Shown in pieces: positions 50,790-59,874 of a stretch of DNA of 64,000 nt (positions within the stretch are counted from its first letter, which is position 1; every line of letters begins with the position of its first letter). The translations under genes and the position numbers were made by a program. The DNA lies in contig NZ_JAMQGM010000011.1 of assembly GCF_023703325.1 (NCBI RefSeq), forward strand, positions 23,768 to 87,767, given 5' to 3'. The DNA is from Streptomyces meridianus (lineage in GTDB: Bacteria > Actinomycetota > Actinomycetes > Streptomycetales > Streptomycetaceae). The notes below the pieces were generated by a model. That model saw only the letters and a program-made list of their open reading frames with translations. It was not told the DNA's origin and made no database searches.

Positions 50790-51644
50790 TTACGGCGTCT
50801 GAGCCGCCCGCGCCTCGCGACGGTGGTCGCGGATCGCGTGCACGCGCCGCGCCGTGGCGAAGAGGGGGATGACCGCGCCCAGCACGAGCTGGAGCGCGCA
50901 GCCGGTCTGCAGCAGCAGCTGCCCGCCGGGGGCATCGAAGGCCCAGGCCATCAGCATGCCCATGCTGGACACGATCCAGGCGAGCATCGCCACGGCGAGC
51001 CGTCCGCGCGGCTTCGGGTACTCGATCCGGCTCACCATGAGCCAGGCGACGCCTATGATCGCCAGCAGCGTCGGCAGGAACGGCAGCTCCAGCAGCACGA
51101 TCGAGACGACCGTGAGCGCGCCGAACGGACCCGGCATGCCCTGGAAGATCCCGTCGCGCAGGGTGACGCACGAGAACCGCGCAAGCCGGAGCACCACCGC
51201 CAGCAGCACCACGACGGCCGCCACCACGGAGACCCGCTGGTGTGCGTCGTCGGCGACCATGCCCCAGGTCACCACGAAGAACGCGGGCGCCAGGCCGAAG
51301 CTGATCAGGTCGGACAGGTTGTCGAGCTCCGCCCCCATCGCCGAGCTGCGCAGCTTGCGGGCCACGAGACCGTCGAAGAGGTCGAAGACCGAGGCGAGCA
51401 GCATGAGGATCACCGCGGTGGCGGCGCTGTGCCGGGCCATGCCGCCGTCGTCGCTGCCCGTCAGATGCGGGATGAGGACGCCGGTGGTGGTGAAGTACAC
51501 CGCCATGAATCCGCAGGTCGCGTTGCCCAGGGTGAGGGTGTCGGCTATCGACAGACGGGTGGACAGGGGCATGTCGTCCATATCGTCTGTCATGTCCGCC
51601 TCGGCCTCAGGGACCCAGGCTGCCTGGGTGTCCGGATCAATCAC
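50790..51644 (-). CDS. pssA: CDP-diacylglycerol--serine O-phosphatidyltransferase
   Basis: 284-residue membrane enzyme making phosphatidylserine. The CDP-alcohol phosphotransferase signature DG-x2-AR-x8-G-x3-D-x3-D is present in DLFDGLVARKLRSSAMGAELDNLSDLISFG. Eight or so hydrophobic segments follow the family plan, with ADTLTLGNATCGFMAVYF opening the first. The start is GTG 51644; TTG 51650 is possible, and both overlap the end of psd. Together with psd it makes phosphatidylethanolamine. The C-terminus is basic. Confidence 0.93.
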   Translation of the reverse strand: MIDPDTQAAWVPEAEADMTDDMDDMPLSTRLSIADTLTLGNATCGFMAVYFTTTGVLIPHLTGSDDGGMARHSAATAVILMLLASVFDLFDGLVARKLRSSAMGAELDNLSDLISFGLAPAFFVVTWGMVADDAHQRVSVVAAVVVLLAVVLRLARFSCVTLRDGIFQGMPGPFGALTVVSIVLLELPFLPTLLAIIGVAWLMVSRIEYPKPRGRLAVAMLAWIVSSMGMLMAWAFDAPGGQLLLQTGCALQLVLGAVIPLFATARRVHAIRDHRREARAAQTP

Positions 51645-52293
51645 GGTCAAGTCGAGTCACCCCCGCTGTCGTCACCTGGCCGACCTCCACGTCGGCCTCG
51701 ATGCCCTCGGGGAGGTAGACGTCGACGCGTGAACCGAACCGGATGAGACCGATCCGCTCGCCCTGCTCCACCTTGGTTCCCTGCGGCACGTAGGGCACGA
51801 TGCGCCGGGCCACGGCGCCGGCGATCTGGACCATTTCGACGTCACCGATCTCGGTGTCGAAGTGCCAGACAACCCGCTCGTTGTTCTCGCTCTCCTTGTT
51901 GAACGCCGGAACGAAACCGCCGGGGATGTGCTCGACGGACGTCACCGTGCCGGCCAGCGGCGCGCGGTTGACGTGAACGTTCAGCGGACTCATGAAGATC
52001 GCGACCCGGGTCCGTCCGTCCTTCCACGGCATGATGCTCTGCACCACTCCGTCGGCGGGGGAGATGACCCGTCCCTGAGCGATCTCGCGCTCGGGGTCGC
52101 GGAAGAACCACAGCATGCCTGCCGCCAGGGCGGTGGCGGGCACGGCAGCCGTCGCCCAGCGCCCGGAGCGCCGGGCGCGGGCGAGGCTGATGGCCGCGGT
52201 TGCCACGGTCGGGAGGAGCCACGGCGATGCTCCGCGCGCGAGGCGTACGCCGACTCGGCTGTCGCGTGGTGCAGAGGTTTGGCTGTGGGGCAT
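51637..52293 (-). CDS. psd: Phosphatidylserine decarboxylase (small, archaeal-type)
   Basis: 218-residue proenzyme cleaved to a pyruvoyl-containing alpha chain. Autocleavage occurs at the G187-S188 bond in RFGSRVDVYLP, replacing the LGST motif of the large form. Other conserved parts are LWFFRDPERE, VISPADGVVQSI, IFMSPLNVHVNRAP, HIPGGFVPAFNKESENNERV and QIAGAVARRIVPYV. Two hydrophobic segments occur before residue 65. It makes phosphatidylethanolamine from the product of the overlapping downstream gene pssA. Small Psd-A enzymes lack the long N-terminal region of E. coli Psd. Confidence 0.93.
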   Translation of the reverse strand: MPHSQTSAPRDSRVGVRLARGASPWLLPTVATAAISLARARRSGRWATAAVPATALAAGMLWFFRDPEREIAQGRVISPADGVVQSIMPWKDGRTRVAIFMSPLNVHVNRAPLAGTVTSVEHIPGGFVPAFNKESENNERVVWHFDTEIGDVEMVQIAGAVARRIVPYVPQGTKVEQGERIGLIRFGSRVDVYLPEGIEADVEVGQVTTAGVTRLDRD

Positions 52294-52464
52294 GGATGAC
52301 CTTCGTAGCGGATGAGGCCGCACTGCGCTGGGGGAGACGGCGGCTTTTCCGTCGATGCTATCGGTTGCGGACGGCAACTGGGCAAGCCAGCAGCCGAGTC
52401 GATGGCCGAACAGCGGTGACGGCGTGTGATCTTCTTCTCGAAGGAATCGGCCCCAAGGCGGCAT

Positions 52465-53679
52465 TCACCCCTGGAACCGGTACTCCTCGAGCAGTCGGCG
52501 GCCAATGATCATTTTCTGAATCTCGGCGGTTCCTTCACCGATGAGCAGCATCGGTGCCTCGCGGTAGAGGCGCTCGATCTCGTACTCCTTGGAGAACCCG
52601 TACCCGCCATGGATGCGGAAGGCGTCCTCGACGACCTCTTTGCAGTATTCCGAGGCCAGGTATTTGGCCATCCCGGCCTCGAGGTCGTTGCGCTCTCCGG
52701 AGTCCTTCTTGCGTGCTGCGTTGACCATCATGGCATGGGCGGCCTCGACCTTGGTAGCCATCTCGGCCAGTTTGAACTGGATCGCCTGGTGCTGGGCGAT
52801 CGGCTTGCCGAACGTCTGGCGCTGCTGCGCGTAGGCCACACCCAGCTCGAAGGCGCGCTGCGCGACGCCGCAGCCACGTGCGGCGACGTTGACCCGGCCC
52901 ACCTCGACGCCGTCCATCATGTGGTAAAAGCCACGTCCGGTGACCCCGCCGAGCACGCGATCGGCAGGGACCCGCAGCCCATCCATGATCAACTCGGTGG
53001 TGTCGACGCCCTTGTAGCCCATCTTCTCGATCTTGCCCGGGATGGTGAGGCCGGGCTTGACCTCGCCGAATCCGGGCTCCTTCTCGACCAGGAAGGTGGT
53101 CATGGACTTGTGCGGCCTGGCCGTCGCCTCCTCGGGCGACATGCCCTCGTCGGTGCGGGTCAGCACGGCCACCAGCGTGGACGAGCCGCCGTTGGTCAGC
53201 CACATCTTCTGGCCGTTGAGGACGTACCCGTCGCCGTCCTTCACGCCCTTGGAGCTGATCGCGGAGACATCGGAGCCCAGCGCCGGCTCCGACATGGAGA
53301 AGGCGCCGCGGACGTCACCTGTCGCCATTTTTGGCAGGAAATAGTCCTTCTGTTCCTGCGTTCCGTGCTGCTTGAGCATGTACGCAACGATGAAGTGCGT
53401 GTTGATGATGCCCGAGACGCTCATCCAGCCGCGGGCGATCTCCTCCACGCACAGGGCGTACGTCAGCAGCGATTCGCCGAGGCCCCCGTACTCCTCGGGA
53501 ATCATCAGGCCGAACAGGCCGAGTTCCTTGAGGCCCTCGACGATCTCGGTCGGGTACTCGTCCCGGTGCTCGAGTTCCGTGGCGACCGGCAGGATCTCCT
53601 TGTCGACGAATCCGCGCACGGTGGCGAGGATCTCCTGCTGGATCTCGGTCAGCCCATGGGTCTGCGCAAGACGGCTCAT
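52465..53679 (-). CDS. Acyl-CoA dehydrogenase (methylsuccinyl-CoA dehydrogenase candidate)
   Basis: 404-residue flavoprotein dehydrogenase. ACAD motifs: VEEIARGWMSVSGIINTHFI, GDVRGAFSMSEPALGSDVSAISSKGV, MWLTNGGSSTLVAVLTRTDEGM, GRVNVAARGCGVAQRAFELGVAYAQQRQTFG and FRIHGGYGFSKEYEIERLYRE. IGEGTAEIQK is the C-terminal family motif. It is 14 bp downstream of the MaoC gene in the ethylmalonyl-CoA operon, which points to oxidation of (2S)-methylsuccinyl-CoA to mesaconyl-CoA. It is shorter than the well-studied alphaproteobacterial Mcd (about 550 residues), a normal difference for Streptomyces. Confidence 0.85.
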   Translation of the reverse strand: MSRLAQTHGLTEIQQEILATVRGFVDKEILPVATELEHRDEYPTEIVEGLKELGLFGLMIPEEYGGLGESLLTYALCVEEIARGWMSVSGIINTHFIVAYMLKQHGTQEQKDYFLPKMATGDVRGAFSMSEPALGSDVSAISSKGVKDGDGYVLNGQKMWLTNGGSSTLVAVLTRTDEGMSPEEATARPHKSMTTFLVEKEPGFGEVKPGLTIPGKIEKMGYKGVDTTELIMDGLRVPADRVLGGVTGRGFYHMMDGVEVGRVNVAARGCGVAQRAFELGVAYAQQRQTFGKPIAQHQAIQFKLAEMATKVEAAHAMMVNAARKKDSGERNDLEAGMAKYLASEYCKEVVEDAFRIHGGYGFSKEYEIERLYREAPMLLIGEGTAEIQKMIIGRRLLEEYRFQG

Positions 53680-53693
53680 CTCTCGTTCTCCCT

Positions 53694-54197
53694 CTACGCG
53701 TCCGGCTCCGGGCGGCCGGGCTGCTCGCCGCCGCGCTCCTTGATGTACGTGGCCGTCGGGACCATCACCTTGCGCCGGAAGACGCAGACGAGGGTGCCGT
53801 CCTGCTTGTAGCCCTTGGTCTCGACGTGAACGATCCCGCGGTCCGACTTGGACCGCGACGGCGTCTTGTCCAGCACCGTCGTCTCGCCGTAGACCGTGTC
53901 GCCGTGGAAGGTCGGCGCCACGTGCCGCAGCGACTCGATCTCCAGGTTGGCGATCGCCTTGCCGGAGACGTCCGGCACGGACATACCGAGCAGCAGCGAG
54001 TAGATGTAGTTGCCCACCACCACGTTCCTGCCGAAGTCCGTCGTCCTCTCGGCGTAGTTGCTGTCCATGTGCAGCGGGTGGTGGTTCATGGTGAGGAGGC
54101 AGAAGAGGTGGTCGTCGTACTCGGTGACCGTCTTCCCGGGCCAGTGCTTGTAGACCGCCCCGACCTCGAACTCCTCGTAGGTGCGTCCGAACTGCAT
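53694..54197 (-). CDS. MaoC-family hydratase (mesaconyl-CoA hydratase)
   Basis: 167-residue single-hotdog hydratase. The R-specific enoyl-CoA hydratase dyad is in LTMNHHPLHMDSNYAERT (Asp and His of the hydratase 2 motif), followed by VVGNYIYSLLLGMSVPDVSGKAIANLEIESLRHVAPTFHGDTVYGETTVL. In the ethylmalonyl-CoA pathway mesaconyl-CoA is hydrated to beta-methylmalyl-CoA. The operon position, between acyl-CoA dehydrogenase and the CitE-like lyase, supports that step. Confidence 0.87.
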   Translation of the reverse strand: MQFGRTYEEFEVGAVYKHWPGKTVTEYDDHLFCLLTMNHHPLHMDSNYAERTTDFGRNVVVGNYIYSLLLGMSVPDVSGKAIANLEIESLRHVAPTFHGDTVYGETTVLDKTPSRSKSDRGIVHVETKGYKQDGTLVCVFRRKVMVPTATYIKERGGEQPGRPEPDA

Positions 54198-54213
54198 CGC
54201 GCTCTGGGCTCCC

Positions 54214-55191
54214 TTATCCGGCGGGGATCTCGAACTTGCTGGTACGGGTCATGCCGGCGGCACGGCCCTTGCCCGCGACGACGAGGGCCATCTTGCGGCT
54301 CGCCTCGTCGATCATCTCGTCCCCGAGCATCGCCGAGCCCTTCTTGCCGCCCTCCTCCGACGTGCACCACTCGTACGCGTCGAGGATCAGCTCCGCGTGG
54401 TCGTAGTCCTCCTGGGAGGGCGAGAAGACCTCGTTCGCCGCCTCGACCTGGCCGGGGTGCAGCACCCACTTGCCGTCGAACCCGAGCGCCGCGGCGCGGT
54501 CGGCGACCGCACGGAAGCCGTCCACGTTCTTGATCTGCAGGTAGGGGCCGTCGATTGCCTGGAGGTCGTTGGCGCGGGCGGCCATCAGGATCTTCATCAG
54601 GATGTAGTGGTAGGCGTCCGCCGGGTAGCCGGGCGGCTGCTCGCCGACGACCAGCGACTTCATGTTGATCGACGCCATGAAGTCGGCGGGGCCGAAAATG
54701 ATCGTCTCGGTGCGCTGGGACGCCTGGGCGATCTCGTTGACGTTGTTCAGGCCCTGGGCGTTCTCGATCTGCGCCTCGATGCCGATCCGGCCGACCTCGA
54801 AGCCCATCGTCTTCTCGATCTGGGTGAGCAGCAGGTCCAGCGCGATGACCTGCTGGGCGTCCTGCACCTTCGGCAGCATGATGCAGTCGAGGTTCGGGCC
54901 CGCGCCCTCCACGACGGTCACGACGTCGCGGTAGGTCCACTCCGTGGTCCAGTCGTTGACCCGGACGACCCGCGTCTTGCCGGTCCAGTCGCCCTCGTTG
55001 AGGAACTTGACGATGGTGTGCCGCGCCTCGGGCTTGGCCAGCGGCGCGCACGCGTCCTCGAGGTCCAGGAAGACCTGGTCGGCGGCGAGGCCCTGCGCCT
55101 TTTCCAGGAAGCGCGGGTTGCTGCCCGGCACCGCGAGGCAGGAGCGGCGCGGACGCAGCCGGTTCACGGGGGCGGCGGGAGTCTCGGTCAT
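54214..55191 (-). CDS. CitE-like lyase (malyl-CoA/beta-methylmalyl-CoA lyase candidate)
   Basis: 325-residue TIM-barrel lyase of the HpcH/HpaI-CitE family. RRSCLAVPGSNPRFLEKAQGLAADQVFLDLEDAC is the family N-terminus. The metal-binding glutamate/aspartate pair is in GIEAQIENAQGLNNV and FGPADFMASINMKSL. WVLHPGQVEAANEVFSPSQEDYDHAELI completes the barrel. It should cleave beta-methylmalyl-CoA to glyoxylate and propionyl-CoA. The ATG at 55191 overlaps the mutase stop (ATGA). Mcl and malyl-CoA thioesterase paralogues cannot be separated by sequence reading alone. Confidence 0.87.
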   Translation of the reverse strand: MTETPAAPVNRLRPRRSCLAVPGSNPRFLEKAQGLAADQVFLDLEDACAPLAKPEARHTIVKFLNEGDWTGKTRVVRVNDWTTEWTYRDVVTVVEGAGPNLDCIMLPKVQDAQQVIALDLLLTQIEKTMGFEVGRIGIEAQIENAQGLNNVNEIAQASQRTETIIFGPADFMASINMKSLVVGEQPPGYPADAYHYILMKILMAARANDLQAIDGPYLQIKNVDGFRAVADRAAALGFDGKWVLHPGQVEAANEVFSPSQEDYDHAELILDAYEWCTSEEGGKKGSAMLGDEMIDEASRKMALVVAGKGRAAGMTRTSKFEIPAG

Positions 55192-57221
55192 GCGGGGACC
55201 TCCAGTGGGTCGAGCTTGTTCGCTTTCCGGATCTCGTCGACGATACGGCCGATGATCTCCGTGATGCCGAAGTCCTTCGGGGTGAAGACGGCGGCCACGC
55301 CCGCCTCGCGCAGTGCGAGGGCATCCGCGGTCGGGATGATGCCGCCCACGATCACCGGGATGTCCTCGGCTCCGGTGCTGCGCAGCCGGTCCAGGACGTC
55401 CGGGACGAGTTCGGCGTGCGATCCGGAGAGGATCGACAGGCCGACGCAGTGCACGTCCTCGGCGACGGCGGCCGAGACGATCTGTTCCGGGGTCAGCCGG
55501 ATGCCCTGGTAGACCACTTCGAAGCCGGCGTCGCGGGCGCGGACGGCAATCTGCTCGGCGCCGTTGCTGTGCCCGTCGAGGCCGGGCTTGCCGACCAGCA
55601 GTCGCAGCTTGCCGCAGCCCAGTTCCTTCGCGGTGCGGTCCGCCTTCTCGCGGACCTCGGCGAGCGGCGTGCCGGCCTCGGCCGCGACGGCCACCGGTGC
55701 GCTGCTGACCCCGGTGGGGGCCCGGAACTCGCCGAACACGTCGCGCAGCGCCCAGGCCCATTCGCCGGTGGTGACACCGGCGCGAGCGCATTCGACGGTG
55801 GCCGCGAACAGATTGGCGTCACCGGCCGCGGCGGCCTTGAGCGCGGACAGCGCGTCCAGGGCGCGGGGCTCGTCACGGTTGTCCCGCCACTGGTGCAGGG
55901 CCGTGACGACCCGGGCCTCGTTCTCCGGGTCGACCGTCATGATCGCCGTGTCGAGGTCGGCGGTCAGCGGGTTCGGCTCGGTCGACTCGTAGCAGTTGAC
56001 GCCGACGATCTTCTCCTCGCCGGCCTCGATCCGGGCCCGCCGCTCGGCGTGCGAGGAGACCAGCTGCGACTTGAGGTAGCCGGACTCGACGGCGGCCATC
56101 GCGCCGCCCATCTCCTGGATCCGGTCGATCTCCGCCAGCGACTCCTCGACGAGCGCCTCGACCTCGGCCTCGATCACGTGGGATCCGGCGAAGATGTCGT
56201 CGTACTCCAGCAGGTCGCTCTCATGGGCCAGGACCTGCTGGATGCGCAGCGACCACTGCTGGTCCCACGGCCGCGGCAGACCCAGCGCCTCGTTCCAGGC
56301 CGGGAGCTGGACGGCGCGGGCGCGCGCGTCCTTGGAGAGCGTGACGGCCAGCATCTCGAGGACGATGCGCTGGACGTTGTTCTCCGGCTGGGCCTCGGTC
56401 AGGCCGAGGGAGTTGACCTGGACGCCGTAGCGGAACCGGCGCTGCTTGGGGTTCTCGACGCCGTAGCGCTCCCGGGTGACCTTCTCCCAGATGCGGCCGA
56501 AGGCGCGCATCTTGCACATCTCCTCGACGAAGCGCACGCCCGCATTCACGAAGAAGGAGATCCGGGCCACCACGTCGCCGAACTTCTCCGGCGGCACCTG
56601 CCCGGAGTCGCGTACGGCGTCCAGGACCGCGATGGCCGTGGACATCGCGTAGGCGATCTCCTGCACCGGCGTGGCCCCGGCCTCCTGCAGGTGGTAGCTG
56701 CAGATGTTGATCGGGTTCCACTTGGGGATGTTCGCCACCGTGTACGTGATCATGTCGGTGGTCAGGCGGAGGCTCGGCCCGGGCGGGAAGACGTGCGTCC
56801 CCCGGGAGAGGTACTCCTTGACGATGTCGTTCTGGGTGGTGCCGGACAGCTTGGTGGTGTCGGCGCCCTGCTCCTCGGCGACCACCTGGTACAGCGCCAG
56901 CAGCCACATGGCGGTGGCGTTGATGGTCATCGAGGTGTTCATCTGCTCCAGGGGGATGTCCTGGAACAGCCGGCGCATGTCACCGAGGTGGGAGACCGGG
57001 ACCCCGACCCGGCCGACCTCGCCGCGGGCGAGGATGTGGTCGGGGTCGTATCCGGTCTGCGTCGGCAGGTCGAACGCCACCGAGAGCCCGGTCTGGCCCT
57101 TGGCGAGATTGCGCCGGTACAGCTCGTTGGAGGCCTCGGCGGTGGAGTGCCCGGCGTACGTCCGCATCAGCCACGGACGGTCCTTGGTGCCGCGCTCGCT
57201 CGCGGCCTGACGCTCGGTCAT
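55188..57221 (-). CDS. ecm: Ethylmalonyl-CoA mutase (coenzyme B12)
   Basis: 677-residue B12-dependent acyl-CoA mutase converting ethylmalonyl-CoA to methylsuccinyl-CoA. The N-terminal (beta/alpha)8 barrel has MRTYAGHSTAEASNELYRRNLAKG, SVAFDLPTQTGYDPD and SYHLQEAGATPVQEIAYAM. The C-terminal cobalamin domain starts near 540 and carries the DxHxxG ligand motif as GLDGHSNGAEQI. MEthylmalonyl- and ethylmalonyl-specific enzymes are hard to separate by eye, but fused single-chain length, the DGHSNG variant and the adjacent ccr identify Ecm. It is second in the operon, 12 bp after ccr. Confidence 0.92.
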   Translation of the reverse strand: MTERQAASERGTKDRPWLMRTYAGHSTAEASNELYRRNLAKGQTGLSVAFDLPTQTGYDPDHILARGEVGRVGVPVSHLGDMRRLFQDIPLEQMNTSMTINATAMWLLALYQVVAEEQGADTTKLSGTTQNDIVKEYLSRGTHVFPPGPSLRLTTDMITYTVANIPKWNPINICSYHLQEAGATPVQEIAYAMSTAIAVLDAVRDSGQVPPEKFGDVVARISFFVNAGVRFVEEMCKMRAFGRIWEKVTRERYGVENPKQRRFRYGVQVNSLGLTEAQPENNVQRIVLEMLAVTLSKDARARAVQLPAWNEALGLPRPWDQQWSLRIQQVLAHESDLLEYDDIFAGSHVIEAEVEALVEESLAEIDRIQEMGGAMAAVESGYLKSQLVSSHAERRARIEAGEEKIVGVNCYESTEPNPLTADLDTAIMTVDPENEARVVTALHQWRDNRDEPRALDALSALKAAAAGDANLFAATVECARAGVTTGEWAWALRDVFGEFRAPTGVSSAPVAVAAEAGTPLAEVREKADRTAKELGCGKLRLLVGKPGLDGHSNGAEQIAVRARDAGFEVVYQGIRLTPEQIVSAAVAEDVHCVGLSILSGSHAELVPDVLDRLRSTGAEDIPVIVGGIIPTADALALREAGVAAVFTPKDFGITEIIGRIVDEIRKANKLDPLEVPA

Positions 57222-57233
57222 GGCTGCCGTCTC

Positions 57234-58571
57234 TCAGACGTTCCTGAAGCGGTTGATGGCGTCGATGTGCTGGGCGCGCTTCTCCTCGTCGCGCACTCCC
57301 ATGCCCTCCTCGGGGGCCAGCGCGAGCACGCCGACCTTGCCCTGGTGGAGGTTGCGGTGCACGTCGTAGGCCGCCTGGCCGGTGTCCTCCAGGCTGTACG
57401 TCTTCGACAGCGTGGGGTGGATCTTGCCCTTGGCGATCAGGCGGTTGGCCTCCCACGCCTCGCGGTAGTTCGCGAAGTGCGAGCCGACGATGCGCTTCAG
57501 CGACATCCACAGGTAGCGGTTGTCGTACTCGTGGTTGTAGCCGGAGGTGGAGGCGCAGGTGACGATGGTGCCGCCCTTGCGGGTGACGTACACCGAGGCG
57601 CCGAAGGTCTCGCGGCCCGGGTGCTCGAAGACGATGTCGACGTCCTCGCCGCCGGTGAGTTCACGGATGCGCTTGCCGAAGCGCTTCCACTCGCGCGGGT
57701 CCTGGTTGTGCTCGTCCTTCCAGAACTTGTAGCCCTCGGCCTTGCGGTCGATGATCGCCTCGGCGCCCATCTTCCGGCATATCTCGGCCTTGTCCTCGCT
57801 GGAGACGACGCAGATCGGGTTGGCGCCGCCGGCCAGGGCGAACTGGGTGGCGTAGGACCCGAGGCCGCCACTGGCGCCCCAGATCAGCACGTTGTCGCCC
57901 TGCTTCATGCCGGCGCCGTTGCCGGAGACCAGCTGCCGGTAGGCGGTCGAGTTGACCAGGCCCGGGGCGGCTGCCTCCTCCCAGCTCAGGTGCTTCGGCT
58001 TGGGCATGAGCTGGTTCGACTTGACCAGGGCGATCTCGGCGAGGCCACCGAAGTTGGTCTCGAAGCCCCAGATGCGCTGCTCCGGGTCGAGCATCGTGTC
58101 GTTGTGGCCGTCCGCGGACTCGAGCTCCACCGACAGGCAGTGCGCGACGACCTCGTCACCGGGGTGCCAGGCGTTGACGCCCGGGCCGGTGCGCAGGACC
58201 ACGCCGGCGAGGTCGGAGCCGATGATGTGGTACGGCAGGTCGTGCCGCTTGGTGAGCGGCGAGAGCTTGCCGTACCGCTCGAGGAACGCGAACGTCGAGA
58301 CCGGCTCGAAGATCGAGGTCCAGACCGAGTTGTAGTTCACGGAGCTGGCCATGACGGCGACAAGAGCCTCGCCGGGACCGAGTTCGGGAACCGGCACGTG
58401 GTCGAGGTGGAGCGACTTGCGCGGGTCCTTGTCGCGGCTGGCGATGCCGTCGAACATCTCCGCGTCGTCCTTGTGCACCGTCACGGCACGGTAGGACTCG
58501 GGCAGGGACAGGTTCGCGAAGTCTTCGGCGCTGGTGTCCGACGCGAGGATCGCGTCCAGGATTTCGTTCAC
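57234..58571 (-). CDS. ccr: Crotonyl-CoA carboxylase/reductase
   Basis: 445-residue NADPH-dependent medium-chain reductase that reductively carboxylates crotonyl-CoA to ethylmalonyl-CoA. MASSVNYNSVWTSIFEP, HIIGSDLAGVVLRTG, HPGDEVVAHCLSVELES and IWGFETNFGGLAEIALVKSNQLMPKPKHLSWEEAAAPGLVNSTAYRQL are diagnostic Ccr segments. The nucleotide loop is IWGASGGLGSYATQFALAGGA, and the CO2-pocket phenylalanine lies in VIWG...NFGG. Start GTG 58571 with GAGGCCCCC upstream, poor Shine-Dalgarno. It is the first gene of the ethylmalonyl-CoA operon, with tandem operators upstream at 58785-58821. It also supplies extender units for polyketides. Confidence 0.95.
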   Translation of the reverse strand: MNEILDAILASDTSAEDFANLSLPESYRAVTVHKDDAEMFDGIASRDKDPRKSLHLDHVPVPELGPGEALVAVMASSVNYNSVWTSIFEPVSTFAFLERYGKLSPLTKRHDLPYHIIGSDLAGVVLRTGPGVNAWHPGDEVVAHCLSVELESADGHNDTMLDPEQRIWGFETNFGGLAEIALVKSNQLMPKPKHLSWEEAAAPGLVNSTAYRQLVSGNGAGMKQGDNVLIWGASGGLGSYATQFALAGGANPICVVSSEDKAEICRKMGAEAIIDRKAEGYKFWKDEHNQDPREWKRFGKRIRELTGGEDVDIVFEHPGRETFGASVYVTRKGGTIVTCASTSGYNHEYDNRYLWMSLKRIVGSHFANYREAWEANRLIAKGKIHPTLSKTYSLEDTGQAAYDVHRNLHQGKVGVLALAPEEGMGVRDEEKRAQHIDAINRFRNV

Positions 58572-58778
58572 TGGGGGCCTCCGGCGAAGCGTTCGGGGAC
58601 GCTTGAGGGAACGCTGGGGTCTGGGTCTGTGGGCGCGGTGCCGTCGGTTCGGCGGGTGGTGCTGATGGCGGCGCGGGTGGCGCGGAGTGCCTGTGACGCA
58701 GGCGTCCGGGCGCGCAGGTGATGCGTGGGACAGCCCAGGGACGGAAGGTCTCCGCACCCGGGTCACCCGGACACCTTC

Positions 58779-58821
58779 AAGGTATGGCACCGCGTGCCAC
58801 TCTGCAAGACACTGCGTGCCA
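58779..58821 (-). promoter_or_regulatory. ccr promoter with two tandem 15-bp TetR-type operators
   Basis: On the minus strand -35 TTGCAG (58802-58807) and -10 TACCTT (58779-58784) are 17 bp apart. Operator A, TGGCACGCGGTGCCA (58785-58799), fills the spacer. Operator B, TGGCACGCAGTGTCT (58807-58821), overlaps the -35 and lies exactly 22 bp, two helix turns, from A. Consensus TGGCACGCRGTGYCW. A TetR gene lies immediately upstream of this region. The leader from here to the ccr GTG is about 200 nt with no other clear feature. Confidence 0.75.
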
Positions 58822-58869
58822 ACAATTTCTCTCACTTGTCATTCGTGCGGCACGTATGAGCAACAGAAA

Positions 58870-58899
58870 GCCGCGTCGACCCGGCTGGGTCGACGCGGC
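58870..58899 (-). terminator. Terminator of the TetR gene
   Basis: A 13-bp perfect stem GCCGCGTCGACCC/GGGTCGACGCGGC with a GGCT loop, followed on the minus strand by CTTTCTGTTG. It starts 30 nt after the TetR stop and separates that gene from the ccr promoter. Confidence 0.85.
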
Positions 58900-58928
58900 C
58901 GTCGCCGTGAGTGACAGTTCGCGTTCGC

Positions 58929-59750
58929 TCAGTTCTTGTGGAGTGCCTGCTCGATCGTGCGCATGACCTCGCCCAGCGGGGCGTCCGTGCGGGCCACGGC
59001 CACCAGCACCTCGCCCCGGGTGGACGCCGTGGCGGCGGGCGTACGGCCGACCGGGGGCCGGCCCGCGCCGATGCCGGTGCCGAAGGTGTCCCGCACGATC
59101 GCAAAGGCATGGTCGAGCTGCGCCTCCACGTCGCCCTGTCCGCCGCCTCGCAGCCAGCGCCGCAGCACATGGTTGTGCGCGGTGACGACGGCCGACGCGG
59201 CGACCTCGGCCAGCAGCGGATCGTCGCCGTCGTCGTGGTCGGTGGCCTCGTCGAAGTGCCCGAGCAGATAGCGCGTGAACAGCCGCTCGTACCGGGCGAC
59301 CGAGGCGATCTCCCGCTCCCGCAGCGTGGGCACCTCACGGGTCAGCCGGTAGCGCTCCACGGAGACGGCGGGGGAGGCCGCGTACATCCGCATGACCTCC
59401 TTGATCCCCCGGCAGACCGTGTCCAGCGGGTGCTCATGGGCGGGGGCCGCGTCGAGGACCGCCTCCGCGCGCACGAGCGTGTCGTCATGGTCCGGGAAGA
59501 TCGCCTCTTCCTTGGAACGGAAGTGCCGGAAGAAGGTCCGGCGGGCGACGCCGGCGGCCGCGGCGATCTCGTCGACCGTGGTCGCCTCGTACCCCTTCGT
59601 GGCGAAGAGCTCCATCGCAGCGGCCGCCAACTCGCGGCGCATCTTCAGCCGTTGGGCCGCCGCCCGGCGACTGCTGGGACTCTCCCCGCCCTCGGCCGCC
59701 CGGTTCCCGGCCGGCTGTGGCGAACGCGTGGATTTGAGGGGCTGGGCCAT
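58929..59750 (-). CDS. TetR-family regulator next to ccr
   Basis: 273-residue regulator from the ATG at 59750 (MAQPLKSTRSPQ). The TetR HTH occupies about 40-85: RELAAAAMELFATKGYEATTVDEIAAAAGVARRTFFRHFRSKEEAIFPD. The C-terminal ligand domain covers about 95-215, with DTVCRGIKEVMRMYAASPAVSVERYRLT. A further 60 residues of lower complexity (TGIGAGRPPVGRTPAATASTRGEVLVAV) follow. It is separated from ccr by a strong terminator, and two TetR-style operators cover the ccr promoter, so repression of the ethylmalonyl-CoA operon by an acyl-CoA-type effector is likely (inference). Confidence 0.87.
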   Translation of the reverse strand: MAQPLKSTRSPQPAGNRAAEGGESPSSRRAAAQRLKMRRELAAAAMELFATKGYEATTVDEIAAAAGVARRTFFRHFRSKEEAIFPDHDDTLVRAEAVLDAAPAHEHPLDTVCRGIKEVMRMYAASPAVSVERYRLTREVPTLREREIASVARYERLFTRYLLGHFDEATDHDDGDDPLLAEVAASAVVTAHNHVLRRWLRGGGQGDVEAQLDHAFAIVRDTFGTGIGAGRPPVGRTPAATASTRGEVLVAVARTDAPLGEVMRTIEQALHKN

Positions 59751-59874
59751 GTGGGGAACGTAACACGGCGTGTCGTCCTCGTGCCGGGGCGGACGGCCCG
59801 GGCCTCCGCGGCCCGGCGCCGCCACGGGGTCGAGCAGCCCGCCCCAGCCGGCTCCGCTCTCGGGAATCCGCGGC

